Numbered from the stretch's first letter, positions 11,201 to 21,048 are shown. The stretch is DNA of 64,000 nucleotides from Aplidium turbinatum (GCA_918807975.1 OU964918.1:39788477-39852476); one strand, 5' to 3'. Notes: generated by a model not told the origin, from the sequence alone. A program made the numbers and translations.

Positions 11201-14200
11201 TCAATAAATGTCGCAAATGTATATTTCACATTGTTTATCATTTTAATCGTGAGAGGTCGCGAAAGTCTTTAGGAGATTAAAAGGGGTTACGAGCGAAAAA
11301 GTTTGGTAAGCCCTGGTGTAGCCTACAGTACTTGCCGCACGTGGCGCAAATGTAGGCCTATCCAATTGCTTTATCGTATAAAGACATGGATTTTGTGGGT
11401 CTGCCATCTGCAGACATAAACCTTATTAACCAAACTGAAACACCTATTCAGTATTCAATATTCAATTATTCATGTATGTTTTCAACTCTTCAAAGTTTCC
11501 TCCTTTTTTTATTGTTGTAGCGACTATAGCTAGTACCATATTTTCGTTCCAGACACGTTACTGAAGTTACACAATATGATATGATGATTGATGATACCAT
11601 TTTCGTAAAAACAAATAAAAAGTGCTGTTAAACAAAAGTTTAGATATACAGCGTGAAAAAAACATTTTCTAATTAAACTGATTGATTTTCAGGCCCGCAA
11701 CAATGCTCGTATGTTATTCAGTGGTTCCATTCTTATGTTCAGCGATGCGTATTTGACTTCTGGTGTGAAGAAGGACGCATCGGGATCAAAGGCGTAAGTA
11801 AATCTACTCTCATGTCTGTCTGTTTTATATCTCAATGTCAGTACCCGCCTTTTCAGTTGTTGCTTTAGGAACCTTGGAGTCAAATGAGGCTACTGACTAG
11901 GTATTAGACCAATAGCATGACCCGATCGTCTGGTGTAAAACTGCACTATCACAACATGTTGTAAGTAATTATCGGCATTTTTTTTCAACGATTTACCATC
12001 CAGGCAAGACTGGTTTTGGAATCAATGTAAACTATCATTTACAAGTACAGTACAACATCTGGTAACTGTATAGCACGCTTATCTGCACTACGTGCCAAGC
12101 TTTTAAATTTGTGATTTCGCTAGTAGCTCAACTTTAGTATGTATTGTTGGCATGACCTTGCTGTTTAAAGTGTTTGGTTGTTTGGAAGCTACGTTCACAA
12201 TCTATATGAATTTAAAAAAGTTGTTTTTAAAGCAATTGCACCCAAATTTTGTATTTGTGCTAATGTCAACAACTTTTTAAAACTCCCATTTAGTTACTCC
12301 AAAGCTGGTAACGAAGATCTTGTCAACGCGCTGTCAAAATGGGTGTTTCAAGAAGTGGGAGTTTTGAGAGTGGGTGAAGTAACACATCACAAGGTCGGGG
12401 AGACTCAACCCCCCGAGGCCTACACCATCACCGACAAAGTTGTACGTATTCACCTCTTAGAACTTTGCACTTTCAAAATGTTATAATACAGTGCTGTAAA
12501 TTTTTACAGAAGTCAGCTGAACTACTTTGTTAGTCTAAGCCAGGGCTTCTCAAACTATGGGTAGCGACCCCAAACATGTTTGCAAGTCATAATTTTAAGG
12601 TCGCCAATCAAATTTAAAACTAGGCCTATAGTGGTTAGTTTACAATGTAAACTTCCTACCAAAGGGTCGAATAGAAAAAAATTGGGTCGCACAATAAAAA
12701 AAGTTTAAGACGTGCTCATGGCAATGTTGTTCGTAGTCCTTACCTGTCAAGCATTTCTTTTTTCAGTATTACAGCATTGTCATTGAAGAACAACGTCCGG
12801 ATGGCAAGTGGGTCCCTTACACCGGAAAGGATGTTCAAATGGAATTTGTGAGGATCGATCCTTTCGTCCGACTTCCTCTTGCACTGGACAAGAAAACAGG
12901 AGCATTTTCTTTAACTTTCAAGCTACCAGACGTGTACGGCGTCTTCCAGTTCAAAGTAGATTATAAACGACTTGGGTACACTTTCCTGACCAGCTCCACT
13001 CAGGTTAGTTGAGATTTTTTCTTTGCCGAACTATTCTCACTATTAACTTTTTTTCAATAAATTTATAACTTTTATGACCTGGTTGTCACTGAACGCCGCA
13101 TAGGTCTCTACACCGTAACTACTCTTCACTAACTGTACAATAGAGTGTTTCATTTTTTTAGAATAAAAAATGCTTGAAGTCTAATCAGATCGGTTTCGGT
13201 CACATACAGACAATCCAAAATATCTTTAGAGGATGCGCAGCCCCCTGCCCCCAAAGTTTGAAAACTTTAAGCGTGGGAAAATTCGCAAGAAGTGTGTGAT
13301 ATCTCGGTAAAGGAAGGAGACAGGAAGACGTGTAAGGCGTAAACTTGAGCGGAATGGTCAACTTGCTATCTGCGGTTAATACATTTCACTGCCCTATCTG
13401 CAACGGAAAAAAAGTTAGACACTAGTTGACACCTTACACCTCCTAACTTTTTTCCGTTGAAGATAGGGCAGTGAAATGTATTAAGCGCAGATAGCAAGTT
13501 GACCATTCCGCTCAAGTTTACACCTTGCACGTCTTCCTGTCTCCTTCATTTACCAAGATATCGCATGCTTTCTGAAAAATTTCCCACGCTTCGATTTTTC
13601 AAACTTTGGTGAGGAGGCTGCGCATCCTCTAAAACTCGTTCTATCGAAAAAATATTTCGGATCGGCTGCATGTGACCGCAATCCGGTCTGATTAGATCCC
13701 AAGTATATATATTTTATTTCAAAAATCCTGAAAAAATGAAACATCCTAACTGTAGATATATGTTGAAGTTTGATATATTTGTTGACACGACACGAGTTGA
13801 ATACGGCACATGCAGGATTACAGGCATCTTTGAAGAATGTTGCGAAATATTAGGGTTCTAAAATAATGAATTCCTATAAAGAGACTGCAGTTCTACTGCG
13901 CACGTCATGTACTGTTTGCTATCGTTGTCGTAACTGCATTATTACTTGTCATAAAGAATCTGCATTTTCAAAGTCATGTCATCCTAAAGTTTTTCGCAAA
14001 ATTCCTCCTTATAATATATTACATTTTAAGACATGTTGTAATATTGTCTTTATTATGGCAGGTATCAGTGCGTCCTTTGCAACACACGCAGTATGAACGA
14101 TTCATTCTATCTGCTTACCCGTACTACGCCAGCGCGTTCAGCATGATGTTCGGTGTTTTCATTTTCTCAATAGTCTTTCTCTACCACAATTCAGAGAAGA

Positions 14201-14217
14201 AAAGTAAAACCGAGTAG
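2141..14217 (+). CDS. DDOST: DDOST (OST48), whole gene in nine exons
   Basis: 48-kDa non-catalytic subunit of the oligosaccharyltransferase complex, which transfers the N-glycan from dolichol pyrophosphate to nascent proteins at the ER translocon. Exons: 2141-2276, 2482-2592, 3777-3913, 4409-4554, 4655-4796, 11693-11793, 12294-12441, 12767-13003, 14062-14217. They total 1314 nt (437 residues plus stop), every intron is GT-AG and all phases join. The N-terminus is a hydrophobic signal peptide ([14 protein letters not shown]), followed by the family block TLVLLDN. Recalled vertebrate OST48 blocks match along the full length: [84 protein letters not shown]-terminal membrane helix (about residues 408-427) is followed by a short charged tail. 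Slightly shorter than human OST48 (456 residues), mostly at the signal peptide and loops. Intron 5 is 6.9 kb and filled with transposons; the other introns are 0.1-1.2 kb. Confidence 0.97.
2482..2592 (+). CDS. DDOST: DDOST exon 2
   Basis: Encodes [15 protein letters not shown] through FSPSVE. Acceptor TTTCAG, donor GTAGTT, phase 1 at both ends. Confidence 0.95.
2843..2965 (+). repeat. Dispersed repeat copy in DDOST intron 2
   Basis: Shares AGGTGAAACA, then TAGTAATAACTATATTTGAT and TTTTTGCTTGGCATTGAGCA with the stretch at about 42440-42560. The block is also partly present, reversed, near 8565-8640. The family is not identified. Confidence 0.55.
3777..3913 (+). CDS. DDOST: DDOST exon 3
   Basis: Encodes [16 protein letters not shown] through GVEFDE. 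Acceptor GTTCAG, donor GTTAGA, ends in phase 0. Confidence 0.95.
4409..4554 (+). CDS. DDOST: DDOST exon 4
   Basis: Encodes [12 protein letters not shown] through LYKGVG, matching the family's IDHH and FRGVG blocks. Acceptor CCGCAG, donor GTACGT. Confidence 0.95.
4655..4796 (+). CDS. DDOST: DDOST exon 5
   Basis: Encodes [14 protein letters not shown], then [14 protein letters not shown] and LLAGLQ. The donor GTGATT opens the 6.9-kb transposon-filled intron 5; a Harbinger element starts only 51 bases after the exon ends. Confidence 0.95.
6240..6535 (+). pseudogene. Harbinger Myb/SANT-like DNA-binding gene, broken
   Basis: From ATG 6240 the frame reads [11 protein letters not shown], a stop, then KDLF and [28 protein letters not shown], the typical N-terminal half of the Myb/SANT-like (zeste-type) domain with its DAW tryptophan. 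After frame changes near 6420 it reads [18 protein letters not shown] and [10 protein letters not shown], the conserved end of this domain. At least one stop and a frameshift break it, and a LINE fragment is inserted just after the GGGAP motif. In Harbinger elements this protein helps the nuclease reach DNA. Confidence 0.8.
6536..6585 (+). mobile_element. 50-bp LINE 3'-end insertion with 11-bp target duplication
   Basis: The 50 bases encode only the last codons of a LINE reverse-transcriptase ORF (EALPI then stop), a short 3'UTR (AAGCTACTACAAGTCAAACG) and an AGAAGA-type tail. The same end occurs on the - strand near 15180-15232 in a longer LINE copy. An exact 11-bp direct repeat, ACCCCAAAAGA, flanks it (6525-6535 and 6586-6596), so this is a complete, extremely 5'-truncated insertion. 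Confidence 0.85.
7546..7626. repeat. Small hairpin repeat (GCCAGCAAATCA type)
   Basis: About 80 bp with ends TGCCAGCAAATCA and TGATTTGCTGGC and an inner ACATTGATTCAACGTCTG, which can pair with the downstream GAATCAATGT. A sister copy lies at 60352-60438. Confidence 0.65.
7805..8060 (-). pseudogene. Harbinger DDE nuclease, C-terminal remnant
   Basis: Read on the - strand: [18 protein letters not shown], then [18 protein letters not shown] and RRGE, and after a frame change [13 protein letters not shown] and stop at 7805-7807. This is the conserved end of HARBI1-like transposases (VWKRRF, ATAVLHNIA and R-LI--YF blocks). The N-terminal part and the first two catalytic acids were not found, so the gene is dead. 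Confidence 0.82.
8262..8700 (+). repeat. Imperfect tandem duplication inside the Harbinger element
   Basis: The block CAACTCCTACCATAAAAATA with AACAGTCACAT at 8280-8350 recurs at 8464-8540. The block AACAGCTTGTCAAACAATTT, then ATAGGCCTGGGACAATGTAT, at 8370-8415 recurs at 8647-8692. The second unit carries extra sequence that includes a reversed piece of the dispersed repeat at 42440. Confidence 0.6.
8740..9072. mobile_element. hAT MITE, family A, copy 1
   Basis: Ends CAGGGGTGCCGG and CCGGCACACCTG, flanked by an exact 8-bp duplication GCTACAAT (8732-8739, 9073-9080). The interior matches, in reverse, the MITE at 31671-32097 and the split copy at 44951-48184. Non-coding. Confidence 0.85.
9351..9761. 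mobile_element. Fold-back insertion with long target duplication and hammerhead-like arms
   Basis: About 105-bp arms in inverted orientation (ACATATACAACCAAGCAACC at the left, its complement at 9701-9722). The flanks carry an exact 15-bp direct repeat CCTAGTTAATCACAG (9336-9350 and 9762-9776), which is far longer than DNA-transposon duplications and so suggests a retro-type insertion. The left arm read on - (9418-9458) has CTTGATAAGGGCTAACG and GGCCGAAAACG, close to the hammerhead ribozyme core found in terminal repeats of Penelope-like elements. There is no coding sequence. The family assignment is an inference. Confidence 0.6.
10061..11315 (+). mobile_element. hAT transposon, ZBED5-like, decayed (family B copy 1)
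   Basis: Ends CAGGGCTTCCCAAAC and GTTTGGTAAGCCCTG with exact 8-bp duplication GTGTAGCC (10053-10060, 11316-11323). The + strand carries transposase pieces in several frames: [31 protein letters not shown] and [31 protein letters not shown] with DTFWVER; then FASTYLCESVF and FLTAIKTK. These are the dimerisation-region blocks of ZBED5/FAM200-type hAT proteins. Stops and shifts are many. In DDOST intron 5. Confidence 0.85.
11693..11793 (+). CDS. DDOST: DDOST exon 6
   Basis: Encodes [13 protein letters not shown] through KKDASGSK, matching the ARNNARVIFSGS block of the family. Acceptor TTTTCAG, donor GTAAGT. Confidence 0.95.
12294..12441 (+). CDS. DDOST: DDOST exon 7
   Basis: Encodes [18 protein letters not shown], then [16 protein letters not shown]. 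Acceptor ATTTAG, donor GTACGT, ends in phase 0. Confidence 0.95.
12541..12720. mobile_element. Decayed hAT-like MITE in DDOST intron 7
   Basis: Starts CAGGGCTTCTCAAACTATGG and ends with AAAAAGTTTAAGACGTGCTC, a decayed inverted version of the start. Repeated GGTCGC/GCGACC motifs resemble family B. No clear target duplication was found, so the right end is approximate. Confidence 0.5.
12767..13003 (+). CDS. DDOST: DDOST exon 8
   Basis: Encodes [26 protein letters not shown] and [15 protein letters not shown]. Acceptor TTTCAG, donor GTTAGT. Exactly 79 codons. Confidence 0.95.
13141..13749. repeat. Long fold-back (about 280-bp arms) in DDOST intron 8
   Basis: Left arm about 13143-13415 and right arm about 13440-13747 are near-complementary: CTTGAGCGGAATGGTCAACT pairs with the same motif reversed near 13497, and GCCCTATCTGCAACGGAAAA with TTTTTCCGTTGAAGATAGGG. 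The loop is only about 25 bases. The outer ends GTGTTTCATTTTTT and AAAAAATGAAACATC are flanked by TA. Non-coding. In the pre-mRNA it would form a long hairpin. Confidence 0.8.
14062..14217 (+). CDS. DDOST: DDOST exon 9 with stop
   Basis: Encodes [14 protein letters not shown], the [11 protein letters not shown] block, the single C-terminal membrane helix ([11 protein letters not shown]) and a lysine-rich tail ending SKTE, then TAG. Acceptor TGGCAG. Confidence 0.95.
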   Translation, partial: VSVRPLQHTQYERFILSAYPYYASAFSMMFGVFIFSIVFLYHNSEKKSKTE

Positions 14218-14352
14218 TCGAAGAAGCTTCTGACTTTTGCAATGCTCAGGCGACCCTTCGCGTTTTTTTCCTGGCGAAAACTAAATTCCAAGAAAAGTTC
14301 TAGCAGATATCACTGAGTTTTAAAAACAGTACTAATGATATGCTTGCACAGC

Positions 14353-14358
14353 AATAAA
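14353..14358 (+). terminator. DDOST: DDOST polyadenylation signal
   Basis: Canonical AATAAA 136 bases after the stop codon. A second AATAAA near 14928 could serve a longer 3'UTR. Confidence 0.6.
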
Positions 14359-15210
14359 TAATTGTGGTTCGTGTCTAAAATGAACTGTCTGTCTAATAAG
14401 CCCTTGTGATTAAATTTGCATTGTTTGTAAGAAAATTTATATTTGTAACTATGCCCAGGTTTTACTTTTTGTTAAGTGAGCATTCTTATAAATTTAAATT
14501 ATTGTCGCTTGTCTGGCACGTGTCAGCCTAATGGAGATGCAAACTGGTCGCATGATTGTGCCGAGCATGGCCAGCTCTTTAAAAGCAAGAGCGAACCCTC
14601 TAATTTTTATGAACAAATCATTTGTATTACAAATCTTGCATAACTTTAATGCCGGAACTTAATTTGTCTTTTGCTGTACGTTTCGGTTAACGTTGGACAA
14701 GGTCAGTGCTGTGTGTTGCAATTTGCCAAGACCGGTTGTGCAAATTGTAGCCTATTGCTATGGAGCTACCACTCAAATTTCTAAATTAATTTTCTTGCAC
14801 AGCAGCCACATTACAAGTCTTTTAAAATACTTTCCATATTTTGTCTGTCTCTGATTTTGGTTTCAACCTTTGTGGCTTCCTTTGCCGTTTAAGTTTGTGG
14901 CAGCGCGAATTGTGCTCGATTTCGAAATAAAGTTTTCTCAAACTCGGTGTGGTGGGAGCAGTCGCAGTGATGAGAACGATTTGCTTTCTCATCGGAGTGT
15001 CCGGTTAATTCCAGTTGCATCCAACCTAAGGCGCTAAACCTTTGTTAATTTACATTTAAGTGGGATTTCCTGTCCAACTTTTCGACGAGGAATTAAATGA
15101 CAAGTTCCAATGAGATCAAGTAGAGTGATGCTCGAGAACAAAATCGCGCAGTAGCCTACTCAGCAGCGGATCAAATAACCACGATTCTGTTCTGTTCTCT
15201 CGTTTGACTT
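14359..15210. other. Intergenic DNA after DDOST
   Basis: No gene recognised. Holds a second possible polyadenylation signal near 14928 and otherwise unremarkable sequence. Confidence 0.4.
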
Positions 15211-15525
15211 GTAGTAGCTTAGATTGGCAATGCCTCCTCGTGCAGCCAAGATACGGTAGTTGGGTCCAGTTGTCGAATACCAGTGATTCCACTTGGGGGC
15301 CGTAAGATGGAACATTCGTGGAGTATGTGTTGCATTGTTTGTTCTACCGCTCCGCAGACACATATCGGCGAAGTATACAACCCCCACCCTCAACAGATTA
15401 GCTCCAGTGCAGCCAACGTCACATCTGATCCTGTTCAATGTGACCCATGCCTTTCTTGAGAGGTCTGCTCCAGGAGGAATGGAGAGTGCTGGTATAACTG
15501 AATAACCACGATACACTACTGTCAC
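15180..15525 (-). mobile_element. LINE (non-LTR retrotransposon) 3' end, 5'-truncated
   Basis: On the - strand the frames give ALSIPPGADLSRKAWVTLNR, IRCDVGCTGANLLRVGVV, then CVCGAVEQTMQHILHECSIL, RPPSG and a terminal EALPI with a stop at 15218-15220. This is the C-terminal region after the reverse transcriptase in a widespread LINE type, with its CxCG...H....C cluster. The first and second parts are in different frames, so it is not intact. The 3'UTR end (AAGCTACTACAAGTCAAACG) is the one seen in the 50-bp insertion at 6536. The finer clade (Jockey/CR1-like) is uncertain. Confidence 0.75.
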
Positions 15526-16155
15526 TCCAAAGAGCTAGATTCTATTGAGCAATGAAAGAATGCAACAAATGTCAACCAAGGGGTTTCGAGAAGAGGCGCT
15601 TCGTAATCAATTCATAAAAACATTAGGCTACAGTTTATCTTACAAGTTAAACGTAGTGATAAAATGTTATGTCCTGTAGTTTTTGCTTGCTACGAGGCCT
15701 ATCGCTATAAGGTTTGCAAAGTAAAAAAAAAAAATTGAAGTAGCCCACACACTCATGTGTTAAGATTATTTTCATATAGCAGCTTTGTTTGAAGTCCTAA
15801 TGAAGCAAAGATCGAGCAGTTGTTGAATTGTGGAGTGTTTACAAAGACGAAAATAAAACTGTGTAGAAATTGCCCAACGCCTGAGGAAAATTTGGAAAAT
15901 ACTAGTTAGCTTTACCATACAGACTTACTTTAAACAAATTTATAATTGTTTGCTAGCTAAGTTTCACGACTGCTGACAGACAGCCCAAGTACAAAATTAA
16001 AAGGGTTAATTAGTGCGCACAAATCCGTAAAAAAGACAACACACTCTTTGAAAGACTAAATTTCTGGTGATGAAGCTTATATCATAATTAACAACTCAAT
16101 CAGCATCAAAAGGAAAGCAATGGCATCATGCGACGTCTCCAAGAGTCACCTAGTA
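15526..16155. other. Non-coding stretch
   Basis: No gene, RNA or clear repeat recognised. Intergenic AT-rich sequence. Confidence 0.35.
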
Positions 16156-17537
16156 GGGGAGACTCGGGTAAGTTGGCCCAGCAAAATGAAAAATTGAATA
16201 TGTGAGCTAATAACAAAACATATGTTAAAGCGAATGCTATTGAAGAGTAGAGAATTCATCACTCCAGAAGTGGACATATTCTTGCATCAAACAAACATTC
16301 TTAGGTATATAATTTTTCAAGTTTTCCGAAAAAAATAAAATGGACCATCTTGCCTTCCTGTGCGGGTAATTTGGCCCACTATGAAAGGTAAGTTGGCCAC
16401 GTGGGCAACATGTTCATTTACGGTATATTAAACAGTGGAAAAGTTCTCTTTCTCCCCAATTTTATTTTCTTTCTAATTATTTCTTGGTTTTATAGAGGCA
16501 TACATACCGTACATAATGTATTCTATGTATGCATTCATGTATGGTTTATAATATAATCTACTATTAGGCTATAATGCTGTATTTTACCTCAGTAAACTTT
16601 TTTTACATCAGTATCCTACACCAAATAAGCTTTCGAAAATAGCAAAGTTTGTATCAAACATCATGTAGTTGGAACGGCATGTCTTTATTCCTAACGATCT
16701 GGTCACCTTAACGATACTGATAGGTAGGACCTTGTTTGCAATAGGCTACAGACCCCCTTTTTGCATGGGTACCAATATCGGAACATTTTTTAATGTATCT
16801 CCGAAACGAGGTACGTTTTAGACCGTCGCTTGAGAAGTGGTTGATACACATTTCCGCGATTGGTTTTCTTGATTACTTACTATTTTCTGTTATTACCATA
16901 TGGGTTAGGAATAAGTTGTCGAAATTTGTGGCATAAAAACGATGTTAGGAAGTGTATTATTGTTATTGATTGTTTAAAGCCGATGTAGGGTAAAGCCGCG
17001 AGTTACTTACTTTGGATACTTGATGATAGGCTACTTCAATCTTGCAAAAATAAGTCATCGTATTAATTAGTCAATTATTATCATTCTATATAATACCTCA
17101 TGAAGGCAAGTTGGCCATGGTGGCCAACGTACCCACCCACGAAATGGGCCAACTTCCCTGAATGGCAACCATATTGTAAAAACTAAAATTTATGTCAAAC
17201 TATCGAGCTTCTGACAACGGTTTCACCGTCAAACTGAGCCTTGATAACCACACTAGCGCTGCACTCACTAAATAATAATCTTTCTTATACAGTAAGAAAA
17301 AACTCACTCGACATCTAAAAAATTCTAAAATCCAAAAATTTTAAAAATCATAATTTTTCATACAAAAATCGTGCTCACATGTTTATTCTGCTTACTAGAG
17401 CCTCCCAACCTGGTGATAAGGTAGTTTCAACAGCACTTTCTCAGTATGCGTACGATACGTAACAATAACTATTGTAGTTAAAAAATTATTTAGAGTGGGC
17501 CAACTTGCCTATTGGGCCAACTTACCTGAGTCTCCCC
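16156..17537. mobile_element. DNA element with TTGGCC-motif ends and internal copies
   Basis: The ends are inverted: GGGGAGACTCGGGTAAGTTG at the left, and its near complement ending GAGTCTCCCC at the right. The core motif GGTAAGTTGGCC (or close variants) occurs near 16168, 16363 and 16388, and near 17104, 17118, 17146, 17497 and 17513, the last four in reverse. Such subterminal repeats usually bind transposase. No transposase ORF is visible, so the copy is non-autonomous. CTA occurs just outside both ends (a possible 3-bp duplication), but the superfamily is not settled. Confidence 0.7.
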
Positions 17538-19041
17538 AACTATCAAGGTCACTGTGTTCTGGGATAGCTAAGGACTCCGTTTCGGTAAGTTCTTGCCGAG
17601 AAGAAAAGCAATCCTCTTTGAAAGACGTAGGCTATATGGAATCGACAAAAGACTCTTCAAAACTAAAGCTACAATAACTGGAGTAAGACACCGATTTAGA
17701 GGTGAGATTTTTATTGGTTGGAAAATGTCCGACTAAATAGGCCGACACATGATAGAGCATCAATCCAAGAAAACAGTTAGGCCTACTTATATTGGGTGCA
17801 TAACTTTGCCACGTCAGATTGCCACCTCTTTGGTATAAAATAATGAAACATAAACTGAGACGCAAGCATTGTGCAAGCTGCTGTAGGCTAACCAATGGGC
17901 TTTGTCACGATCCACATGAGTTTCAAAAATTAGAATACGCTACATGTCCTCATTTGAAAGTAAAGCAAAACCATTGAAAGAAATGGTGACTATACGCTGA
18001 AACGTGGCGATGTGACACGATAAGCGGAGCTTGCATGACCCTAAAGTTGTTGTGATAAATGACTCCAGTCCTTACACCTGCTGTAACCTACTCTCCGTAC
18101 CCCATGGGTTTTGAAGTGTGTTAGAAGTTGTGGAGCGACATTTTCAAGACAAAATATGCAGCAGAATTGGCAGTAAACAAGGTCCATGCTTGGAGAATAA
18201 CGTAACCAATATCTTTGTAGTTTTAAACCTGATTATGTTACATAATAGGCCTACATATAATTTGTTGAAAACGAACGACAGTTTGGAGAAGATCTTAATA
18301 AAGTTTGTTCTGAGTTTGTTTGAAGCCGGTTGCAATATTTACTTTTCTGATTTTTGATTGTGAGATAATGGCGGAGGTCATCGTTTTTGGTTGCATCTAA
18401 TCTATCATTTGTATTAGTATTGAAACTTTCTTCACTGGTACTACTGTTGAAACTGTTAACGTCACAACTCACGGATAGGGGAGGACATTCCATCTCTGAT
18501 CTCTCTAATGCTGACGTGTTGCTTATCCTTTTCAGTTCACCATGAAGACTTACTAAAGCTACACGGGCATTACCACAACTTTCTTGAACAAAAAACATGA
18601 AAATAATTTCTGTCCTGTGAAGAAGATTTTGCGTGGTACAGCTGTTGTCGTCACTAACACAATTCACCAAAGTTGCTTACAAACACAAACATTTAGTAGC
18701 TAGAGTGGGGGTGGGGCCCGAAGTAAGCTTCGACAAAAACCTCAAGTAATAAATAAAAAATCTTGCACGAAAAACATTATAGGCTAGGCCTACGTGTAGA
18801 TTCATTACAAAATAATAACAAGTTTACTTTAGCTTTAACTTAACTACCGGTAGGCTATACTGTATTTTATAGTGAAATGTAGCAATGTAGGAGCCCCGAT
18901 GCATTGCACCAGCAATAGCTACGGCCCTGTCTAACCTATTTCTTCATCTTTTTCTTTGCTGTCTCGGACAATGAATCTGTCATTTTATCATTCCCGTGAT
19001 GTCAACTTTTGTACATAGGCCTACTACAGTATCCTATAGGC
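17538..19041. other. Intergenic stretch with an unrecognised - strand ORF
   Basis: Contains an open frame of 139 codons on - (18251-18670) that is serine- and asparagine-rich, with no domain I recognise and no visible gene context. It may be chance. Nothing else identified. Confidence 0.25.
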
Positions 19042-19581
19042 CAGAGCTTCCCAAACTTTTTTGCTCGCGACCCCTTTTAATATCATAAAATCTTCCGCGA
19101 CCCCCTTTACGGTTAAAAGGATAAACAATGTGAAATATACGTTTGTGATATTTATTGAAAGGTTTAATTTGAACGAAAACTAAACGCAAGCTATCCGTAC
19201 TCGAAGCCTTCTTACTTTACTACTTGTAGCCTGCTGGAAACAAAACCAAACAAAAAGTAAACACATTTATTCAGTGTGATGGGTGCAACTGCTCTCTGCT
19301 ACAAAGCACGTCTAGCCATCGCTCAATGTTTGTCAATGCTGGTCTCAAGTCGGTTTCAATGTTACTTACGCTGGAACGGTATTTTATCAACTTTTAATAC
19401 ACTGACACGCACATATAGCCTAAGTGGAAACAAATGGCAGGAGTGCGGTTACTGCCAAGCCATATAATGGGGTATATTCCGCTCTAACGTTAGGCTAAGC
19501 CAAAAGTGTGAAACTTTTTTCAAGAAAATTCAAGCCACAAAGTCAAAAGATAGACCTGCAAATTTTTCCTGAGATTTAAAA

Positions 19582-19996
19582 GGTAGGCACTTTTACGTTT
19601 TACACTGCCCGAAGAGGTAACCGCAACCATGCGTAACGTTTATGACATCACTGGTGTTTTAGTCACAACTTTTCTCATAAACTCAATTGATTGCAGTCAC
19701 TACGATTCTTCTTGCACTCAGATCAGTTGCAGAAGAAAAAATAGTATTAGCAGAGGGTGGGAATCGAATCCATGCAATCGAAATTACTACTCCTCTGCCC
19801 TAACCATTAGGCAACGTTGGTTGTGGCGATGCATTCAGTTAAATTTCCTTGTATCAAAATCTTTCGATAAAGACGCCCAGATAATCACGTGTTGAGTCAT
19901 GTCACGCATGATAGCGCTACCAACATCAGCGATGTCGTATGTCACGCATGGTTGCGGTTACCTTTTCGGGCAGTGTAATACGTAAAAGTGCCTACC
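19582..19996. mobile_element. MULE-like MITE with 9-bp target duplication
   Basis: Long inverted ends (about 55 bp) start GGTAGGCACTTTTACGT and include ACTGCCCGAA and GGTTGCGGTTACC-type blocks. The exact 9-bp duplication GATTTAAAA (19573-19581, 19997-20005) fits Mutator-like elements. A tRNA-like segment lies in the interior on -. No transposase. Confidence 0.8.
19749..19820 (-). ncRNA. tRNA-like sequence inside the MITE
   Basis: Read on -: GCCTAATGGTTAGGGCAGAG (A-box region) and, about 30 bases on, GGATTCGATTCCCACCC (B-box and T-loop). The spacing fits a tRNA-derived RNA polymerase III promoter. The acceptor stem is not convincingly closed, so this is a tRNA pseudogene or SINE head, not a proven tRNA gene. 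Confidence 0.5.
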
Positions 19997-20071
19997 GATT
20001 TAAAAGAGAGGTGATCGGTAGGCCTACTTTGTTTTTGCATTGCAGTAGCCTACTTTGTTTTTGCATGGTCC

Positions 20072-20146
20072 GCCCCGTTAGCTCAGTGGTTACGCGCCCG
20101 GCTCAAGATCACGCGGCGCAAGTTCGACTCTTGGCGTGTGCGCTTG
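20072..20146 (+). repeat. tRNA-derived SINE head
   Basis: GCCCCGTTAGCTCAGTGGTT matches an A-box region and AAGTTCGACTCTTGGC a B-box, at tRNA spacing. Preceded by a duplicated CCTACTTTGTTTTTGCAT (20023 and 20049). The SINE body downstream is not delimited. Confidence 0.6.
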
Positions 20147-21048
20147 AACAACGCATTTCAGGACTGCTCTCCATTCAGCGGCACCTATGACCTAGGCTAC
20201 TAAATGGAATAATTCCCCGGCAACAACACTTCAACAATCGGAAAAATTCACTCTGCCAATCTCGGTAACCAGCCCGTGTCAAGAGCCTCTTACAACTGCG
20301 AAACTACTAGTAATAACCAATCATGGCTTTGTCAGTCCGAGGATAAAGATTTAAAACCAACCAAATGGTTTTTGGATCCAATCTAAAAGTAGGCTATTGT
20401 CTAATTCTGGAAAAAAATACTTTTTAAGCTCTTTCAACAGTCTTGACAAGTGTCGATAACCAGAGGCTTAGCCTAATATAACGTTTGATTCCACGCCATT
20501 GTTAGCAAAAACTTTTCAGTAGGCTAAATGAGATTATTTTAAATAAATCATTTTCAATGTTTTGTTTATAGATGTTTAATTTTTTGATGAAAGCTCCAAC
20601 TTTAGATTTCCATGTAAAAACATGGACGGTTTCTCCTTGAAAGGACAAATTAAATTCGTTCCCTTTTTTCAAGCAAACCTGACAAATAGCATAATTTGAA
20701 AAGCCTTTCCAAAAACGCCTTTATAAAAACGGCGGAAAGTATAGGCTACACATTTTTCCTTTGGAAAATTCACGACTTATTTTTTTAACACTACCGTAAT
20801 AACTTTTTAAAGCATTGGCATTAGTTTTGAAATTCACGTTTACAACGCAGCAAAGAGAGTATTAAACTACTATTCTATATTTCACTAGGCTATATAAATT
20901 TAAAAAATAAAGTTAATATCTTTCACAGCATCTTGTACATAAGTGTTAATATGCAGTGCTTTGTGTAAAATTTGTATACCTTCTGCGACCCCCGAAGTTC
21001 GTTACGCGACCCCTCAAGGGGTCGCGACCCCCACTTTGGGAAGCCCTG

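Larger units (their letters stand above)
19042..21048 (-). mobile_element. hAT transposon, ZBED5-like, decayed (family B copy 2)
   Basis: Ends CAGAGCTTCCCAAAC and TTTGGGAAGCCCTG. The right end, reversed, matches the left end of the copy at 10061 (CGCGTAACGAACTTC shared). The flanks share TATAGGC (7 bp). On - the transposase C-terminus reads NIETDLRPALTNIERWLDVL and ends HPSH with a stop near 19271. Nested inside are a MULE-like MITE (19582-19996) and a tRNA-derived SINE piece (20072). Much of the remaining interior is decayed. Confidence 0.8.

Noticed and set aside
15293-15505. 70-codon + strand open frame
   Set aside because: Shadow of the LINE coding strand on the opposite strand.
18251-18670. 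139-codon open frame on the - strand
   Set aside because: No recognisable domain and an opposite-strand open frame overlaps it; noted only within the gap entry.
20072-20146. Functional tRNA gene
   Set aside because: A- and B-box are good, but I could not close an acceptor stem; kept as a SINE head.
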